Both the position numbers and the translations under genes were made by a program. A stretch of 15,682 bases of DNA from Helicobacteraceae bacterium (GTDB taxonomy: Bacteria > Campylobacterota > Campylobacteria > Campylobacterales > Sulfurimonadaceae): the NCBI GenBank assembly GCA_027061425.1, contig JALSUN010000008.1, forward strand, positions 1 through 15,682. The letters run 5' to 3'. Below are positions 1 through 8,684 of the stretch, piece after piece. Numbering within the stretch: position 1 is the stretch's first letter; every line of letters starts with the position of its first letter. A model generated the notes under the pieces. The model did not search any database. It was not told the DNA's origin and saw only the letters and a program-made list of their open reading frames with translations.

Positions 1-132
1 CTTGCTGGTTTAACGTATTTTGGTATTGCAGCACAGCAACGAAATGCTAACAACTATTATGAGATCAAAGATGCTCAGTCAATTAAAATGATTGACACTG
101 CAAACATGACTCATAGAGTTAATGTAAAATAA
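1..132 (+). CDS. DUF4006-family small membrane protein, C-terminal part (cbb3 oxidase cluster)
   Basis: This open frame is cut by the left edge. It encodes a 43-residue tail beginning LAGLTYFGIAAQQ and ending at TAA 130-132. The end of a hydrophobic helix (LAGLTYFGIAA) followed by a short polar tail resembles the C-terminus of the DUF4006 proteins encoded right after ccoNOQP in Campylobacterota. The following TPM and FixH genes support that placement. The family's role is unknown; involvement in cbb3 cytochrome c oxidase assembly or stability is inferred only from gene order. The start and most of the membrane segment lie outside the window, so the call rests on a short tail plus synteny. Confidence 0.6.
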   Translation, partial: LAGLTYFGIAAQQRNANNYYEIKDAQSIKMIDTANMTHRVNVK

Positions 133-139
133 GGAGTTC

Positions 140-244
140 ATGATGATTCAAATTATGGATAAAGTATTGGCATGGGGTCTTTTCTTCATGGCAATGTACA
201 CACTATACGCTGTTGTGACTCCGGGTCACTCATACGTAGGCTAG
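140..244 (+). CDS. Tiny single-helix membrane protein of the cbb3 oxidase cluster
   Basis: A 34-residue ORF (MMIQIMDKVLAWG... to TAG 242-244) seven bases after the preceding stop. AAGGAG at 131-136 lies 3 nt before the first ATG (140) and 6 nt before the second in-frame ATG (143), so 143 is the likelier start, giving 33 residues. Residues 8-27 (VLAWGLFFMAMYTLYAVVTP) form one membrane helix. The next gene starts 8 bases downstream on the same strand, so it is probably co-transcribed. I do not recognise a named family. Its place between a DUF4006 tail and TPM/FixH genes suggests a small accessory subunit of cbb3 oxidase (CcoQ-like in size), but that is inference. Confidence 0.6.
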   Translation: MMIQIMDKVLAWGLFFMAMYTLYAVVTPGHSYVG

Positions 245-252
245 GTTTCTAG

Positions 253-975
253 TTGCGTAACACACGAGGGCTTGCGGCCCTCATTTTCACACTGTTTTTT
301 TCCACTTCACTTTTTGCAGAGTATCTTTACCAGGATGATGTTGTTCAAAAAGAGAGTTTCGCTAATGCGATCAACCCTATTGGTCAAGAGCTGTTTGAAA
401 AAACAGGTGTCAACTTGTTGTTAGTAATGGTTCGTGATCTGGAAAACAACCAAAGTATTGCAGAGTATGCACTGACTATAGCCAAACAGCAGTCGAATCC
501 TACTGTCATTGCGATTTTTGCAGAGAACCAAAAACAGGTACAGATCATTGCATCCTCACCTGAACTTTACGAACGTTTCGATCGTGAGCAGATACTGAGT
601 CCTAACGCTTCTTTTATAGGTGCTGTTATCAGCTCCGTAATGTTTGCCAAAAGTTTTGATGATGTTAAAGAGGAGATGTCGAACTATGGAGGTGTTGTAC
701 TGCCAGTTCTTGCAGAACGTGCCAAGGGTAAGGATGTGGTAGAAAAGTATGCTGTCGCTATGTTCAACGGTTATTCTGAGACTGCAGAACAGATCGCAGA
801 TTCTTATGGGGTTACATTGGACAGCGCTGCAGGTAATGGGAATCAAATCGCTATTGATGTCATTCGTTACATCTTTTATGGCACAATTCTGTTTGCCATT
901 TTTGGTTATTTCAGAGGCCGTAGACGTGCAAAGCTAAGAGAAGCGGCTGAAAAGAAAGAAGAAATTGATGAGTAA
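253..975 (+). CDS. TPM-domain membrane-anchored periplasmic protein
   Basis: A 240-residue protein starting at TTG 253; there is no nearby in-frame ATG, and a TAGG lies about 7 nt upstream. Residues 1-22 are a signal peptide (hydrophobic core AALIFTLFFSTSLFA). Residues about 25-150 resemble a TPM (TLP18.3/Psb32/MOLO-1) domain: a QELFEKTGVNLLLVMVRDL strand-helix start, then a central AIFAENQKQVQIIASSPELY stretch. A membrane helix follows at about 202-220 (DVIRYIFYGTILFAIFGYF), then a basic/acidic cytosolic tail (RGRRRAKLREAAEKKEEIDE). The domain should face the periplasm. The gene sits between the cbb3-cluster genes and fixH and overlaps fixH by 8 bases, which suggests translational coupling and a role linked to oxidase assembly. 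The biochemical function is unknown. Confidence 0.72.
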   Translation: MRNTRGLAALIFTLFFSTSLFAEYLYQDDVVQKESFANAINPIGQELFEKTGVNLLLVMVRDLENNQSIAEYALTIAKQQSNPTVIAIFAENQKQVQIIASSPELYERFDREQILSPNASFIGAVISSVMFAKSFDDVKEEMSNYGGVVLPVLAERAKGKDVVEKYAVAMFNGYSETAEQIADSYGVTLDSAAGNGNQIAIDVIRYIFYGTILFAIFGYFRGRRRAKLREAAEKKEEIDE

Positions 976-1483
976 AAAAACTTCGGACGGCAGGATCTGG
1001 CCCTATGCTATTGTTGCTGCGATATTGTTTATTATAGGAGCTGGGGCAGCCACAATTGCAGTAGCAGTGAAGCACCCTGTTGAGATGAGTGACATGGATA
1101 TGCAGGACTATCATCATTATGATGCTAATGCTAACGACATTATCAATGCTATGATCAAGTTTGACAAGAAGTATGAGATCACTTATCACAGTCACTCTTT
1201 TGACAAGAATAATGCAACTGTTTCGTATAAGCTTGTAGATAAAGAGAACCATCCGGTCAACAATGCCAAGATAAACATTATGGTCACACGTCCGGACAAT
1301 CATAACAGTGATATGCCGTTTGACAAACCAGCAACAATTGAAAATGGGATCTATACTTTTAAAGTTGGAAAACTACCGCTTGAAGGCCGTTGGAACATCT
1401 TGTCTGAGGTGATCGTCGGTGACGATGTACGTTATTTTAATCTTAAAGTAGATACTCGTAATGAAAGTGCTTTTGAGTACTAG
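968..1483 (+). CDS. FixH-family protein, cbb3-type cytochrome oxidase assembly
   Basis: A 171-residue protein. ATG 968 is preferred over the in-frame TTG at 965; the first bases overlap the TPM gene end. The N-terminus is cytosolic and is followed by one membrane helix at about residues 11-34 (PYAIVAAILFIIGAGAATIA). The periplasmic domain begins HPVEMSDMDMQDYHHYD, with Met/His-rich residues, and continues with a FixH-type beta domain: YEITYHSHSF, VSYKLVDKENHPVNNAKI, then an ENGIYTFKVGKLPLEGRWNI core. FixH proteins act with the FixI/CcoI copper ATPase in cbb3 oxidase maturation. The Met/His cluster after the helix could bind copper, which is inference. Last gene of the oxidase-linked cluster; 67 bases separate it from addB. 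Confidence 0.78.
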   Translation: MSKKTSDGRIWPYAIVAAILFIIGAGAATIAVAVKHPVEMSDMDMQDYHHYDANANDIINAMIKFDKKYEITYHSHSFDKNNATVSYKLVDKENHPVNNAKINIMVTRPDNHNSDMPFDKPATIENGIYTFKVGKLPLEGRWNILSEVIVGDDVRYFNLKVDTRNESAFEY

Positions 1484-1521
1484 CACCTGCCTATAAAATT
1501 TATCTATTTTATTTAACTGAC

Positions 1522-1527
1522 TATAAT
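1522..1527 (+). promoter_or_regulatory. -10 box of the addB-addA promoter
   Basis: A perfect TATAAT lies 23 nt before the addB start codon, in an AT-rich gap after fixH. No good -35 hexamer is visible at 16-18 nt, which is usual for sigma-70 promoters of Campylobacterota. AAGGG at 1541-1545 serves as the ribosome-binding site. Confidence 0.55.
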
Positions 1528-1550
1528 ACCTTATTATTATAAGGGATTAC

Positions 1551-3899
1551 ATGTCAGTCACTACCATCCTTCCTACATCAAGAGCCATACGTTCACACCT
1601 TTTACACGAAAAAAATGCAGATGGTTTTTTAAACAAGTATCTTACTATTGGTGAGTTTTTACAACGCACTGTACGACTTGACGGTTATAGTCAGGTAGAT
1701 GCAGACACCAGGACGCTTCTTCTGTTAGAAGCAGCAGATTTTAAAAACTTTGCTTCATTGAACATTGAGAGAAACTTTTTTACCTTTACTCAAAATGCCA
1801 CCTACCTGTTTCGTTTTTTTGAAGAGTTGAGCGGAGAACTTGTCGCTATAGATGCTTTAGAGTATGCGGACACTTATGGTGATTATGAAGAACATATCAT
1901 CATCTTGCAAGAGTTATATGCAAGATACAAAGCACTTTGTAGTGAACAGAAAATCATGGACCCCATTTTTATCCCTGAACATTACAAGCTGAACACAGCA
2001 TACATAAAATCGTTAGGAAGCATAGAGCTTTACGCATTAGGGTATTTGACAAATTATGAGATGCAAGTGCTGGAAGACGTAGCTAAAATAATACCTGTCA
2101 CCATAAAGTACAGAGCTAACAGTTATAACAACAAACTCACAGAGAAGTGGAGAGAACGAGGCTATGAGGTAGTAGATGATGCGTTTCAAAGCATACACCT
2201 AGAACGCAAAGTTACTGATGAAGTCTCAGCAAACACGGCAGTGATAGAAGCACAAGTTCAAAGTTTTTCACAGTCTTTGTTACAAGTAGGTTATGTAAAA
2301 CAGAAGGTTTATGAACTTATTATGTCAGGGATAGCGCCTGAAAAGATTGTAGTCGTCTTGCCAGATGAAAACTTTGCGAGACATTTACGACGTTTTGACG
2401 CAGAGAAAAACTTTAACTTTGCGATGGGGATCCCTCTCTCTCAAAGTCTGTTTGTGGAAGAGCTTGAGGCGGTGATGCTCTACTTGGAAAACAGAAGTGT
2501 AGAAAACAGTGCCAGACTTAACCGCGTTGGTGCAGAGCTTTTAGAAGGACTCTATAGTGTTTATCGTGCTCCGGTTTCGAGCTTAAACTTTAGCGCACTG
2601 ATGCAACCGTTTTTAGACAAAGAACATGACAGTAATGTTATCGCCTGTGTTAAAGAGGAGCTCTACTATTTTGAGAAGATATTACCTGTGTTAAAGGATG
2701 CCCCACTCAAGTCCGCACTACACCTCTTTAGTAACCGTCTGAAAAGTAAAAGTATTGATGATGTACGTGGGGGCAAGGTGACAGTGATGGGTGTGCTAGA
2801 GACCCGACTTGTGGATTATGAAGGGGTGATTGTGGTGGACTTTAATGAGGGTACAGTACCTCGTAAAAGTGAAAAAGACCTCTTCTTAAATTCGGTGACC
2901 AGACGTAATGCAGGGCTTCCTACGACACAAGAGCGAGAGAACCTTCAAAAACTCTATTATGATGCACTCTTCAAACAGGCTAAAAAAGTCTATATCTCTT
3001 ATGTCAGCTCTAGTGATGCAGTCCCTTCAAGGTTTTTAACACAACTTGGACTTGAGCTTTCCGAGCAGCAAGATGATGCTGGTTACGCACCTATAGTGAT
3101 GCCTTTCGTACAATATGAAAAAAATGAACTCCAAGAGATAGTAGGAACGTATGATTTTTCTAAAAAGCGTCTTTCTGCATCAGGGTTAAAAACCTTTCTG
3201 ACCTGCAAACGCAAGTTTTATTATCGATATGTTGAAGGGCTCAAAGGTCATGACATCGCTAAAGACATGCCACAAGAGCATGAGATAGGTACGGCTTTAC
3301 ATAAAGCTTTACAAGTGGTATATGAAGAGCAGAACAGTTTTAAAGAGATCGATGCCCTTCGTAAAGCAGTAGCCAAGGCATTAACGCAGAGTGGTGGCAG
3401 TAGTGTACTTGACAACTATCTTCACAAGTTGTGGATGCAACGTCTGGAGCCGTTTTTTGTGCATGAGATCAAAAGGTTCGAAGATGTCCGTGTTCAAGCA
3501 TGTGAGAAGAAACTGGAACATGAAGTGTGTGGTATGAAGCTCTATGGTGAGATAGACCGTATTGATGCCACACCTGATGGTCTGGAAGTATTAGACTATA
3601 AAAGTGGAAAGTACCAGACCTATACCTCACGAACGCTAGAGAATGCAACAGACTTTCAGTTGGAGTTTTATCACCTTTTAGCTTCTACACTTGGTGAGGT
3701 AGCTAACTGTGGTTTTTATGATTTGAACAAGGGAAAAATAGTGTATGAACCTATCTTAAATGAGAAACTAGAGCGACTCTATAGCATTTTAAAGGGGCTT
3801 AAAGAGACTCAAGAGCACACCTTTGAAAAGACAGAAAAGCTGAGTGACTGTAACTACTGTGACTACCTCTACATCTGTGAAAGAGGAGGGGTCAAGTAA
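1551..3899 (+). CDS. addB: AddB-like PD-(D/E)XK exonuclease subunit with Fe-S cluster motif
   Basis: A 782-residue protein that would pair with AddA in a RecBCD-type helicase-nuclease resecting double-strand breaks. The C-terminal nuclease core is intact: H584 (IGTALHKAL), D669 (GEIDRID), D682 and K684 (LEVLDYKSGK). Four cysteines match the AddB iron-sulfur staple: C552 (FLTCKRKFYYRY), then C767-x2-C770-x5-C776 at the very end (CNYCDYLYIC). No Walker A motif is seen at the N-terminus (VTTILPTSRAIRSHL), so the helicase-like half is probably inactive and structural or Chi-scanning. It is shorter than Bacillus AddB (about 1,160 residues), as expected for this phylum. AAGGG precedes ATG 1551. The stop overlaps the next start as TAATG, so coupling to addA is very likely. 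Confidence 0.88.
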   Translation: MSVTTILPTSRAIRSHLLHEKNADGFLNKYLTIGEFLQRTVRLDGYSQVDADTRTLLLLEAADFKNFASLNIERNFFTFTQNATYLFRFFEELSGELVAIDALEYADTYGDYEEHIIILQELYARYKALCSEQKIMDPIFIPEHYKLNTAYIKSLGSIELYALGYLTNYEMQVLEDVAKIIPVTIKYRANSYNNKLTEKWRERGYEVVDDAFQSIHLERKVTDEVSANTAVIEAQVQSFSQSLLQVGYVKQKVYELIMSGIAPEKIVVVLPDENFARHLRRFDAEKNFNFAMGIPLSQSLFVEELEAVMLYLENRSVENSARLNRVGAELLEGLYSVYRAPVSSLNFSALMQPFLDKEHDSNVIACVKEELYYFEKILPVLKDAPLKSALHLFSNRLKSKSIDDVRGGKVTVMGVLETRLVDYEGVIVVDFNEGTVPRKSEKDLFLNSVTRRNAGLPTTQERENLQKLYYDALFKQAKKVYISYVSSSDAVPSRFLTQLGLELSEQQDDAGYAPIVMPFVQYEKNELQEIVGTYDFSKKRLSASGLKTFLTCKRKFYYRYVEGLKGHDIAKDMPQEHEIGTALHKALQVVYEEQNSFKEIDALRKAVAKALTQSGGSSVLDNYLHKLWMQRLEPFFVHEIKRFEDVRVQACEKKLEHEVCGMKLYGEIDRIDATPDGLEVLDYKSGKYQTYTSRTLENATDFQLEFYHLLASTLGEVANCGFYDLNKGKIVYEPILNEKLERLYSILKGLKETQEHTFEKTEKLSDCNYCDYLYICERGGVK

Positions 3900-6610
3900 T
3901 GGGTACATTTACTCCTTTTCATGCATATGAAGCAAGTGCAGGCGCGGGCAAGACCTTCTCTCTAGTGGTGCGTTATCTCTCTATACTCTTTATGGGAGAA
4001 GAGGCGGACAAAGTCTTAGCCCTGACCTTTACCAACAAAGCGGCCAACGAGATGCAAGAGCGCATCATCGAGACCTTGATGCACTTTGAATCGCGTGATG
4101 AGCGTCTAGAAGTGGCGCGGGTGAGTGGGATCTCTGAAGAGAGACTTTTAGAGATGCGTCAGGAGGTGCTTGCGAAGTTTTTAAAGTCAGATGCCAAGGT
4201 GATGACCATAGACAAGTTCTTTGCCAAGATACTGCGCAAGTTTTCACTTCATGCAGGACTGATGCCTACCTTCTCTACTTTTGCTTCTCAACATGAGCTC
4301 AAAGTGATGGCACGGTTTTTGACATTGGCAAGTACCAAGGGAGAAGAGAAGACACTTATTACCCTTTCTACCATGACCTCAAAACGTCTCTCAGACATCT
4401 TCTCTCTTTTAAATGAACTCTACAGTAAACGTAAAGAGTTGCAAGCGATAGCATTTAAGAAGCAAGATTTCCATCTTATAGAGAACGAGATCATGCATCA
4501 TTTTTATGAACTACAGACGATGGTCGAAGCTTCTAACATGTCAGACGGTGCAAAAAAGACGATGCAATGTACCTCTGTTGAAGAGATGTTAACAAAGTCT
4601 TGGATTGAAAAAGAGAGTTTAGAGTACTGGCAGTACAAAAAAGGGTACCTGCCTGATATGGATGAGCGTCTGCACAGCATCCAACTGCTCTTACCTCAGT
4701 ACATGCAGGCCAAAGAGGCAGACTTTTTTTACGCACTGTTTAAACTGCTAGATACTTATGAAGAGGCCAAATGGGCAGTGGCTAAAGATGAGGGAGAACT
4801 CTCATTTGATGACATCACCAACTTGGTCTACATGCTTCTTAAAGAGCGTATAGACAGTGAGTTTCTGTACTTTAGACTTGATGCCAAGATCTCTCATGTC
4901 CTTTTAGATGAGTTTCAAGATACATCAGTGGTACAGTTTGAGATTTTAAAGCCTATTATTGATGAGATCGTTGCAGGTAACGGAATGAGTGACAAAAGTT
5001 CTCTTTTTATAGTGGGTGATGTGAAACAGTCCATTTACCGCTTTCGTGGTGGAACGAAAGAGCTTTTCAAATATGTGACCAACAAGTATGATGTGACCTT
5101 GGATGTCCTTAAAACCAACTACAGAAGCAGTGCCCATGTGGTGCAGTTTGTCAACACTGTATTTGAAAATCATATCGCGGGTTATGAAGCACAACTGGTA
5201 CGGCCTAAAGCAGGGGAAGGTTACGTAGAGGTGATGAATGCTGATGAAGTTTTAGATGCCACTTCTGCCAAGGTTTTAGAACTTGTAGAAAAAGGAGAAG
5301 ACCCTGATAACATCGCCATTTTAACCCAGACCAACAAAGATGGTACAGAGGTTGAAGGCCTGTTAAGAGAAGCAGGTTTAGATGTTGTTACAGAGACCAC
5401 ATCACTGCTTATCAACCAAAAAAATGTCAGGGCGCTCATAGAGTTTTTAAAGTACTCCTACTTTCAAGAGGAGATCTATGCTCGAAACTTTTTTGCCCTT
5501 GTGGAGATCGCCCCTGAGCCACTAGCACCCTGCAACATCCACACCAAAGACCTTGCTTCTGAACTCTTAAAATTGATCTCTCATTACAAACTGTTTGATG
5601 GGGATCTCAACTTGTTACGCTTTTTAGAGCTACTCGGAAACTACAGTGATATAGAGCAGTTCTTGTTTGAGTATGAGCGCATGGATGCCACTGCTGCCCA
5701 GGCAGACCTTCATGGGGTAAGAGTATTGACGGTTCATAAGTCAAAAGGTCTGGAGTTTGAAAACGTTATTGTTATGGACAGACTGGGTAAGAAAAAAGCA
5801 GACACCAGCACCATTATCTACCAATACGATGGTATTACCTTGGAAAAGATCTTTTTAAGGATGAAAAAACGGGCCAGTTTCGATCTCTCTTATGCCGATG
5901 CCATTGCCTCCGAAGAGAAACTTAGCCATGAAGACAGCATGCATGCACTATACGTGGCATTTACAAGGGCAAAAAACCGTCTTTATGTCATACAAAAACC
6001 TAAAGACTCCAAGTTTGAAGCTTTAGAACTCAAAGCAGAAGCTATAGGTGAAGAGATTATCAAAAAGCAGGCACTGAAAGTAGAGACACCAAAGGTTGCC
6101 TTGGATTATCAGTCTCAAAATTATGGAAAACAGACCGAGCTTATAAAAGAGGAACAAGAAGAAGAGCGTGACCAGTATGCTATAGAGTTTGGTTTGGCGC
6201 TTCACTATATGTTAGAGATGATGTCAGACTTTGCAGAGAGTGCTATAGATGATGCTATCAGTGCCACTATGAACCGTTATGGAGCGTATCTGAGTTCAGA
6301 GGACTTTGAGAGTATTAAAGCCCGTATAGGTACTTTAATCAACGATGAAAAGTTTAAGAGCTTAACAGCAGGCACAGCAACAAAAGAGCGTGCTATTAGT
6401 TACAAAAGTGAACTGCGCTATATAGATCTGCTAGTGGAGCAAGAAGGGCAGTGGGTTGTTATAGATTACAAGTCCGCAAAAGGCCATAGCGACCAATACC
6501 ATCAACAAGTTGACTTCTATAAACAAGCGATTACAGCCATTACAAAATCACCAGTAAAAGGTTACTTGGTCTATTTACTAGAGCATGGATGTGAGATCGT
6601 AGAGGTATAG
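3899..6610 (+). CDS. addA: AddA/RecB-like UvrD-family helicase-nuclease
   Basis: A 903-residue protein with all SF1A helicase motifs: Walker A at residues 12-19 (ASAGAGKT), Ia (LTFTNKAANEMQERI), II DEFQD at 337-341, III (VGDVKQSIYRFRGG), IV (KTNYRSSAHVVQF), V (VLTVHKSKGLEFENVIV) and VI (LYVAFTRAKNRLYV). The C-terminal RecB-type nuclease shows H769 (GLALHYMLE), D843 (RYIDLLV), D856 and K858 (VVIDYKSAKG). It should be the ATP-driven motor and one of two nucleases of AddAB, acting in the cytoplasm at DNA ends. A strong GAGGAGG ribosome-binding site lies inside the end of addB, and the genes overlap by one base. It is shorter than Bacillus AddA (about 1,230 residues) because linker regions are compact. 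Confidence 0.9.
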   Translation: MGTFTPFHAYEASAGAGKTFSLVVRYLSILFMGEEADKVLALTFTNKAANEMQERIIETLMHFESRDERLEVARVSGISEERLLEMRQEVLAKFLKSDAKVMTIDKFFAKILRKFSLHAGLMPTFSTFASQHELKVMARFLTLASTKGEEKTLITLSTMTSKRLSDIFSLLNELYSKRKELQAIAFKKQDFHLIENEIMHHFYELQTMVEASNMSDGAKKTMQCTSVEEMLTKSWIEKESLEYWQYKKGYLPDMDERLHSIQLLLPQYMQAKEADFFYALFKLLDTYEEAKWAVAKDEGELSFDDITNLVYMLLKERIDSEFLYFRLDAKISHVLLDEFQDTSVVQFEILKPIIDEIVAGNGMSDKSSLFIVGDVKQSIYRFRGGTKELFKYVTNKYDVTLDVLKTNYRSSAHVVQFVNTVFENHIAGYEAQLVRPKAGEGYVEVMNADEVLDATSAKVLELVEKGEDPDNIAILTQTNKDGTEVEGLLREAGLDVVTETTSLLINQKNVRALIEFLKYSYFQEEIYARNFFALVEIAPEPLAPCNIHTKDLASELLKLISHYKLFDGDLNLLRFLELLGNYSDIEQFLFEYERMDATAAQADLHGVRVLTVHKSKGLEFENVIVMDRLGKKKADTSTIIYQYDGITLEKIFLRMKKRASFDLSYADAIASEEKLSHEDSMHALYVAFTRAKNRLYVIQKPKDSKFEALELKAEAIGEEIIKKQALKVETPKVALDYQSQNYGKQTELIKEEQEEERDQYAIEFGLALHYMLEMMSDFAESAIDDAISATMNRYGAYLSSEDFESIKARIGTLINDEKFKSLTAGTATKERAISYKSELRYIDLLVEQEGQWVVIDYKSAKGHSDQYHQQVDFYKQAITAITKSPVKGYLVYLLEHGCEIVEV

Positions 6611-6668
6611 AGGTAAATGTCATCTTTTGTGGTGATTTAGAAATAATGTAGGTTTGAATAGAGGAAGA

Positions 6669-6688
6669 AACAAGGCAGAAGCCTTGTT
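6669..6688 (-). terminator. Intrinsic terminator of the solute-binding protein gene
   Basis: A perfect 8-bp inverted repeat, AACAAGGC and GCCTTGTT with a 4-nt loop, lies just past the stop of the minus-strand gene. On the minus strand it is followed by T-rich TTTCTTCCTC. On the plus strand no T run follows, although addA converges on the same spot, so the stem-loop may shield both units weakly. Confidence 0.7.
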
Positions 6689-6699
6689 ATTAGGTGCGA

Positions 6700-7497
6700 T
6701 TACTGTTGTGGAATTGAGAGCCATTTCTCTCCAAGAACAGTCAAATAACCTGTCTTTTCCATACGATCTAAAAAGTTCTGTGTCCAGTTAATGAAGTGTG
6801 TATCATTAGGATTAACTGCGATTCCAATAGGCTCGTAAGTTAAACGAGAGAAGATAGATACGAAGTTGTCATCTGGGTTGTTCACAACAGCTGCTTGACA
6901 GATAGGAAAGTCAGTTAACATCGCGTCTGCTTTACCGTTACGAACCATCTCTATAGCAGTTTCTTGAGACTTACTTGGAATGATTGTTGCTTTTTTCATT
7001 AAGGCTTTGGCAAAAGCTTCACTTGTAGAACCTTCTATGACAACAAGGTTGTTACTTTTTTCAGCCAACTCATCTTTTTTAGCATTGGCAAGGTCAGGGA
7101 TCTTGGTGATAAGACATTTTCCTGATGTGAGGTATGGTCCAACGAATGCCACTTTAGCATTACGCTCAGGTGTCATAGTATAGTTAGAAAGTACCACATC
7201 AACAGTACCATTTTCAACTGCAGTTGCAAGTTGGTCAAGAGGCATTACTTTGATCGTAAGCTTTACTTTAAGTGCAGCAGCCATAACGGTAGCAAGATCA
7301 ATGTCAAGTCCAACTACATCACCATTTTCAAGTTGGCGTGTCATTGGTGTCATATTTCCTGATGTTCCAAGAACAAGTTCACCTTTCTTTTGTACTTTAG
7401 AAATGGTAGATGGTGCTGGAGTTGCACCACCACAGCCTGAAAAAATCAGTGTAAATGCAACGAGTGCAGCAAAGATGCCTTTTGAAAGTGTCATCAT
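6700..7497 (-). CDS. Periplasmic amino-acid-type solute-binding lipoprotein (SBP family 3)
   Basis: A 265-residue protein of the bacterial extracellular solute-binding protein family 3 (PBPb). A signal sequence (SKGIFAALVAFTLIFSGC) ends in a lipobox-like FSGC at about residue 22, with F rather than L/V at -3. The mature part has the family pattern KGELVLGTSGNMTPM, VGLDIDLATVMAAALKV, DVVLSNYTMTPERNAKVAFVGPY, and a C-terminal AVNPNDTHFINWTQNFLDRM. The ligand is probably a polar amino acid or similar small molecule and is not predictable here. The start is 7497 or 7494 (two adjacent ATGs); AAGGA lies 3-6 nt before them, and a further upstream frame to 7542 crosses the promoter. No permease or ATPase gene adjoins, so it is an orphan receptor or works with a distant transporter. 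Confidence 0.85.
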   Translation of the reverse strand: MMTLSKGIFAALVAFTLIFSGCGGATPAPSTISKVQKKGELVLGTSGNMTPMTRQLENGDVVGLDIDLATVMAAALKVKLTIKVMPLDQLATAVENGTVDVVLSNYTMTPERNAKVAFVGPYLTSGKCLITKIPDLANAKKDELAEKSNNLVVIEGSTSEAFAKALMKKATIIPSKSQETAIEMVRNGKADAMLTDFPICQAAVVNNPDDNFVSIFSRLTYEPIGIAVNPNDTHFINWTQNFLDRMEKTGYLTVLGEKWLSIPQQ

Positions 7498-7522
7498 GGT
7501 TCCTTGTAGTAATATTTGGCGT

Positions 7523-7528
7523 ATCATA
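7523..7528 (-). promoter_or_regulatory. -10 box of the solute-binding protein promoter
   Basis: TATGAT is preceded by TGT, an extended -10, 25 nt upstream of the preferred ATG. A TTGACC sits about 21 nt further upstream, too far for an ideal -35. Transcription from here would begin near 7516, downstream of the longer in-frame start at 7542, which supports the shorter protein. Confidence 0.45.
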
Positions 7529-7565
7529 ACACTTTTTAGCAAATGTATAGGTCAAATAACATGTA

Positions 7566-8684
7566 TTAAAAAAGACGTAAGAGAAGTTGGGATTTTCGAC
7601 TAAAAAAATTACGGACTTTTATGCGTGTTCTATAAACTAAGGAGTTCCGTAGGTGTAACTTCTCGGCTTCCAAACCTTTCAAGGTTGTCTCTACTTCACA
7701 GTGTGTTTTTGTCAGTGGGTCTATATATCGAGGATAGAGAAGGAGGGTGCCGGCAGTAAGGGCATCTATACTTAGCCTGCGTTGACGACGCACAGATGTT
7801 CTTGCATCGATACTCAACCCCCATCCTGCGTAAAAAGGAAGACCATAGGTATAGACTTTTAAACCACGCATAAGCGCTTCAAAACCGACCAAAGAGGTCA
7901 TAGTATGGACACTGTCACAATGAGTGAGGACACTGTCCAAACTCACTTGGGTCACCACAAGGTCGCAAAAGACCAAAGCGTCATCTTCAGAGACATGGCC
8001 AACTCTGTTTCCAGCAAGAACATCGGGATGTGGCTTAAAAATGATAAAGGCATCGGGCGCATTGCATCGGGCCTGTTCTAACAGTTCAATGTTTCGCATC
8101 CCAGAAGCCCCAAAACGTATAGAAGCATCATCTTCCACCTGTCCAACAACCATAACGATCTCTCTGTTCTGAGGCAAGTTCAGGGTGACATCTTCATAAT
8201 TATTATACTTGGAGAGCTTTTTTTCTATGAGATAATGACGCAGTTCTTTTGCCCGTTCAAGCTCTTCATCTGTAAAGTCATGGGTACTTAAAATATATTC
8301 CAAGTCACTTTCAACCGTTGGATCAAAATAGATCCCCCGAGTGTCTACTACTAAAGAGTAGGGCTGTGTCAGGTCTGAACCCAAACCAACCGAGCGTATA
8401 AACCCATCTTCTATTCTATTGATAGGGATGCTATGTGTACTTGCATAGGTCTCAACATCATCAAAAGACTTCTTCCCCCAAATGTAGATATTACTCTCTT
8501 GGTCAAGCCCTTTTTTAAGGGCTTTAGAGAGATGGTTTTTTGAAAAAAAGGGGTTGATGAAGATACAGTGTTTGACTTCATCTAAAAAAGGGGGTAAAAA
8601 AGGGTGTTTCCAAGGAGAAAAGCCGAAGAAAAAGGTCTTAATATTAAACTCTTTGGTGGTCATCTTCAAGGCGAACAATGTCAT
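7566..8684 (-). CDS. Single-module KpsC-like capsule beta-Kdo transferase (C-module-like)
   Basis: A protein of about 372 residues related to the capsule KpsC/LipA group (Capsule_synth). KpsC proteins build the beta-Kdo linker on the lipid anchor of group 2 capsules at the inner face of the inner membrane. Visible motifs: FGFSPWKHPFLPPFL near the N-terminus, IYIWGKKSF, EDGFIRSVGLGSDLTQPYSL, GIYFDPTVESDLEYIL, IIFKPHPDVLAG, a GFEALMRGLKVYTYGLPFYAGWG segment, and RRQRRLSIDAL followed by LLYPRYIDP. Classical KpsC is about 675 residues with two such modules; this has one, most like the second. ATG 8684 has AGGTGA before it; ATG 8663 is an alternative and would shorten the protein by 7 residues. 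It overlaps the upstream mannose gene by 41 bases, so the two are co-translated. Confidence 0.75.
   Translation of the reverse strand: MTLFALKMTTKEFNIKTFFFGFSPWKHPFLPPFLDEVKHCIFINPFFSKNHLSKALKKGLDQESNIYIWGKKSFDDVETYASTHSIPINRIEDGFIRSVGLGSDLTQPYSLVVDTRGIYFDPTVESDLEYILSTHDFTDEELERAKELRHYLIEKKLSKYNNYEDVTLNLPQNREIVMVVGQVEDDASIRFGASGMRNIELLEQARCNAPDAFIIFKPHPDVLAGNRVGHVSEDDALVFCDLVVTQVSLDSVLTHCDSVHTMTSLVGFEALMRGLKVYTYGLPFYAGWGLSIDARTSVRRQRRLSIDALTAGTLLLYPRYIDPLTKTHCEVETTLKGLEAEKLHLRNSLVYRTRIKVRNFFSRKSQLLLRLF

Noticed and set aside
1551..1650. Walker A motif in AddB
   Set aside because: The N-terminus reads ILPTSRAIRS with no GxGKT; the ATPase site lies in AddA only.
6600..6650. GTGGTGATTTAGAAATAATG as another copy of the repeat
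   Set aside because: Only GGTGATT matches; the second arm and GGGTCA are absent.
7498..7542. Longer start for the solute-binding protein
   Set aside because: It would place 15 residues before the lipoprotein signal and would cross the probable -10 box.
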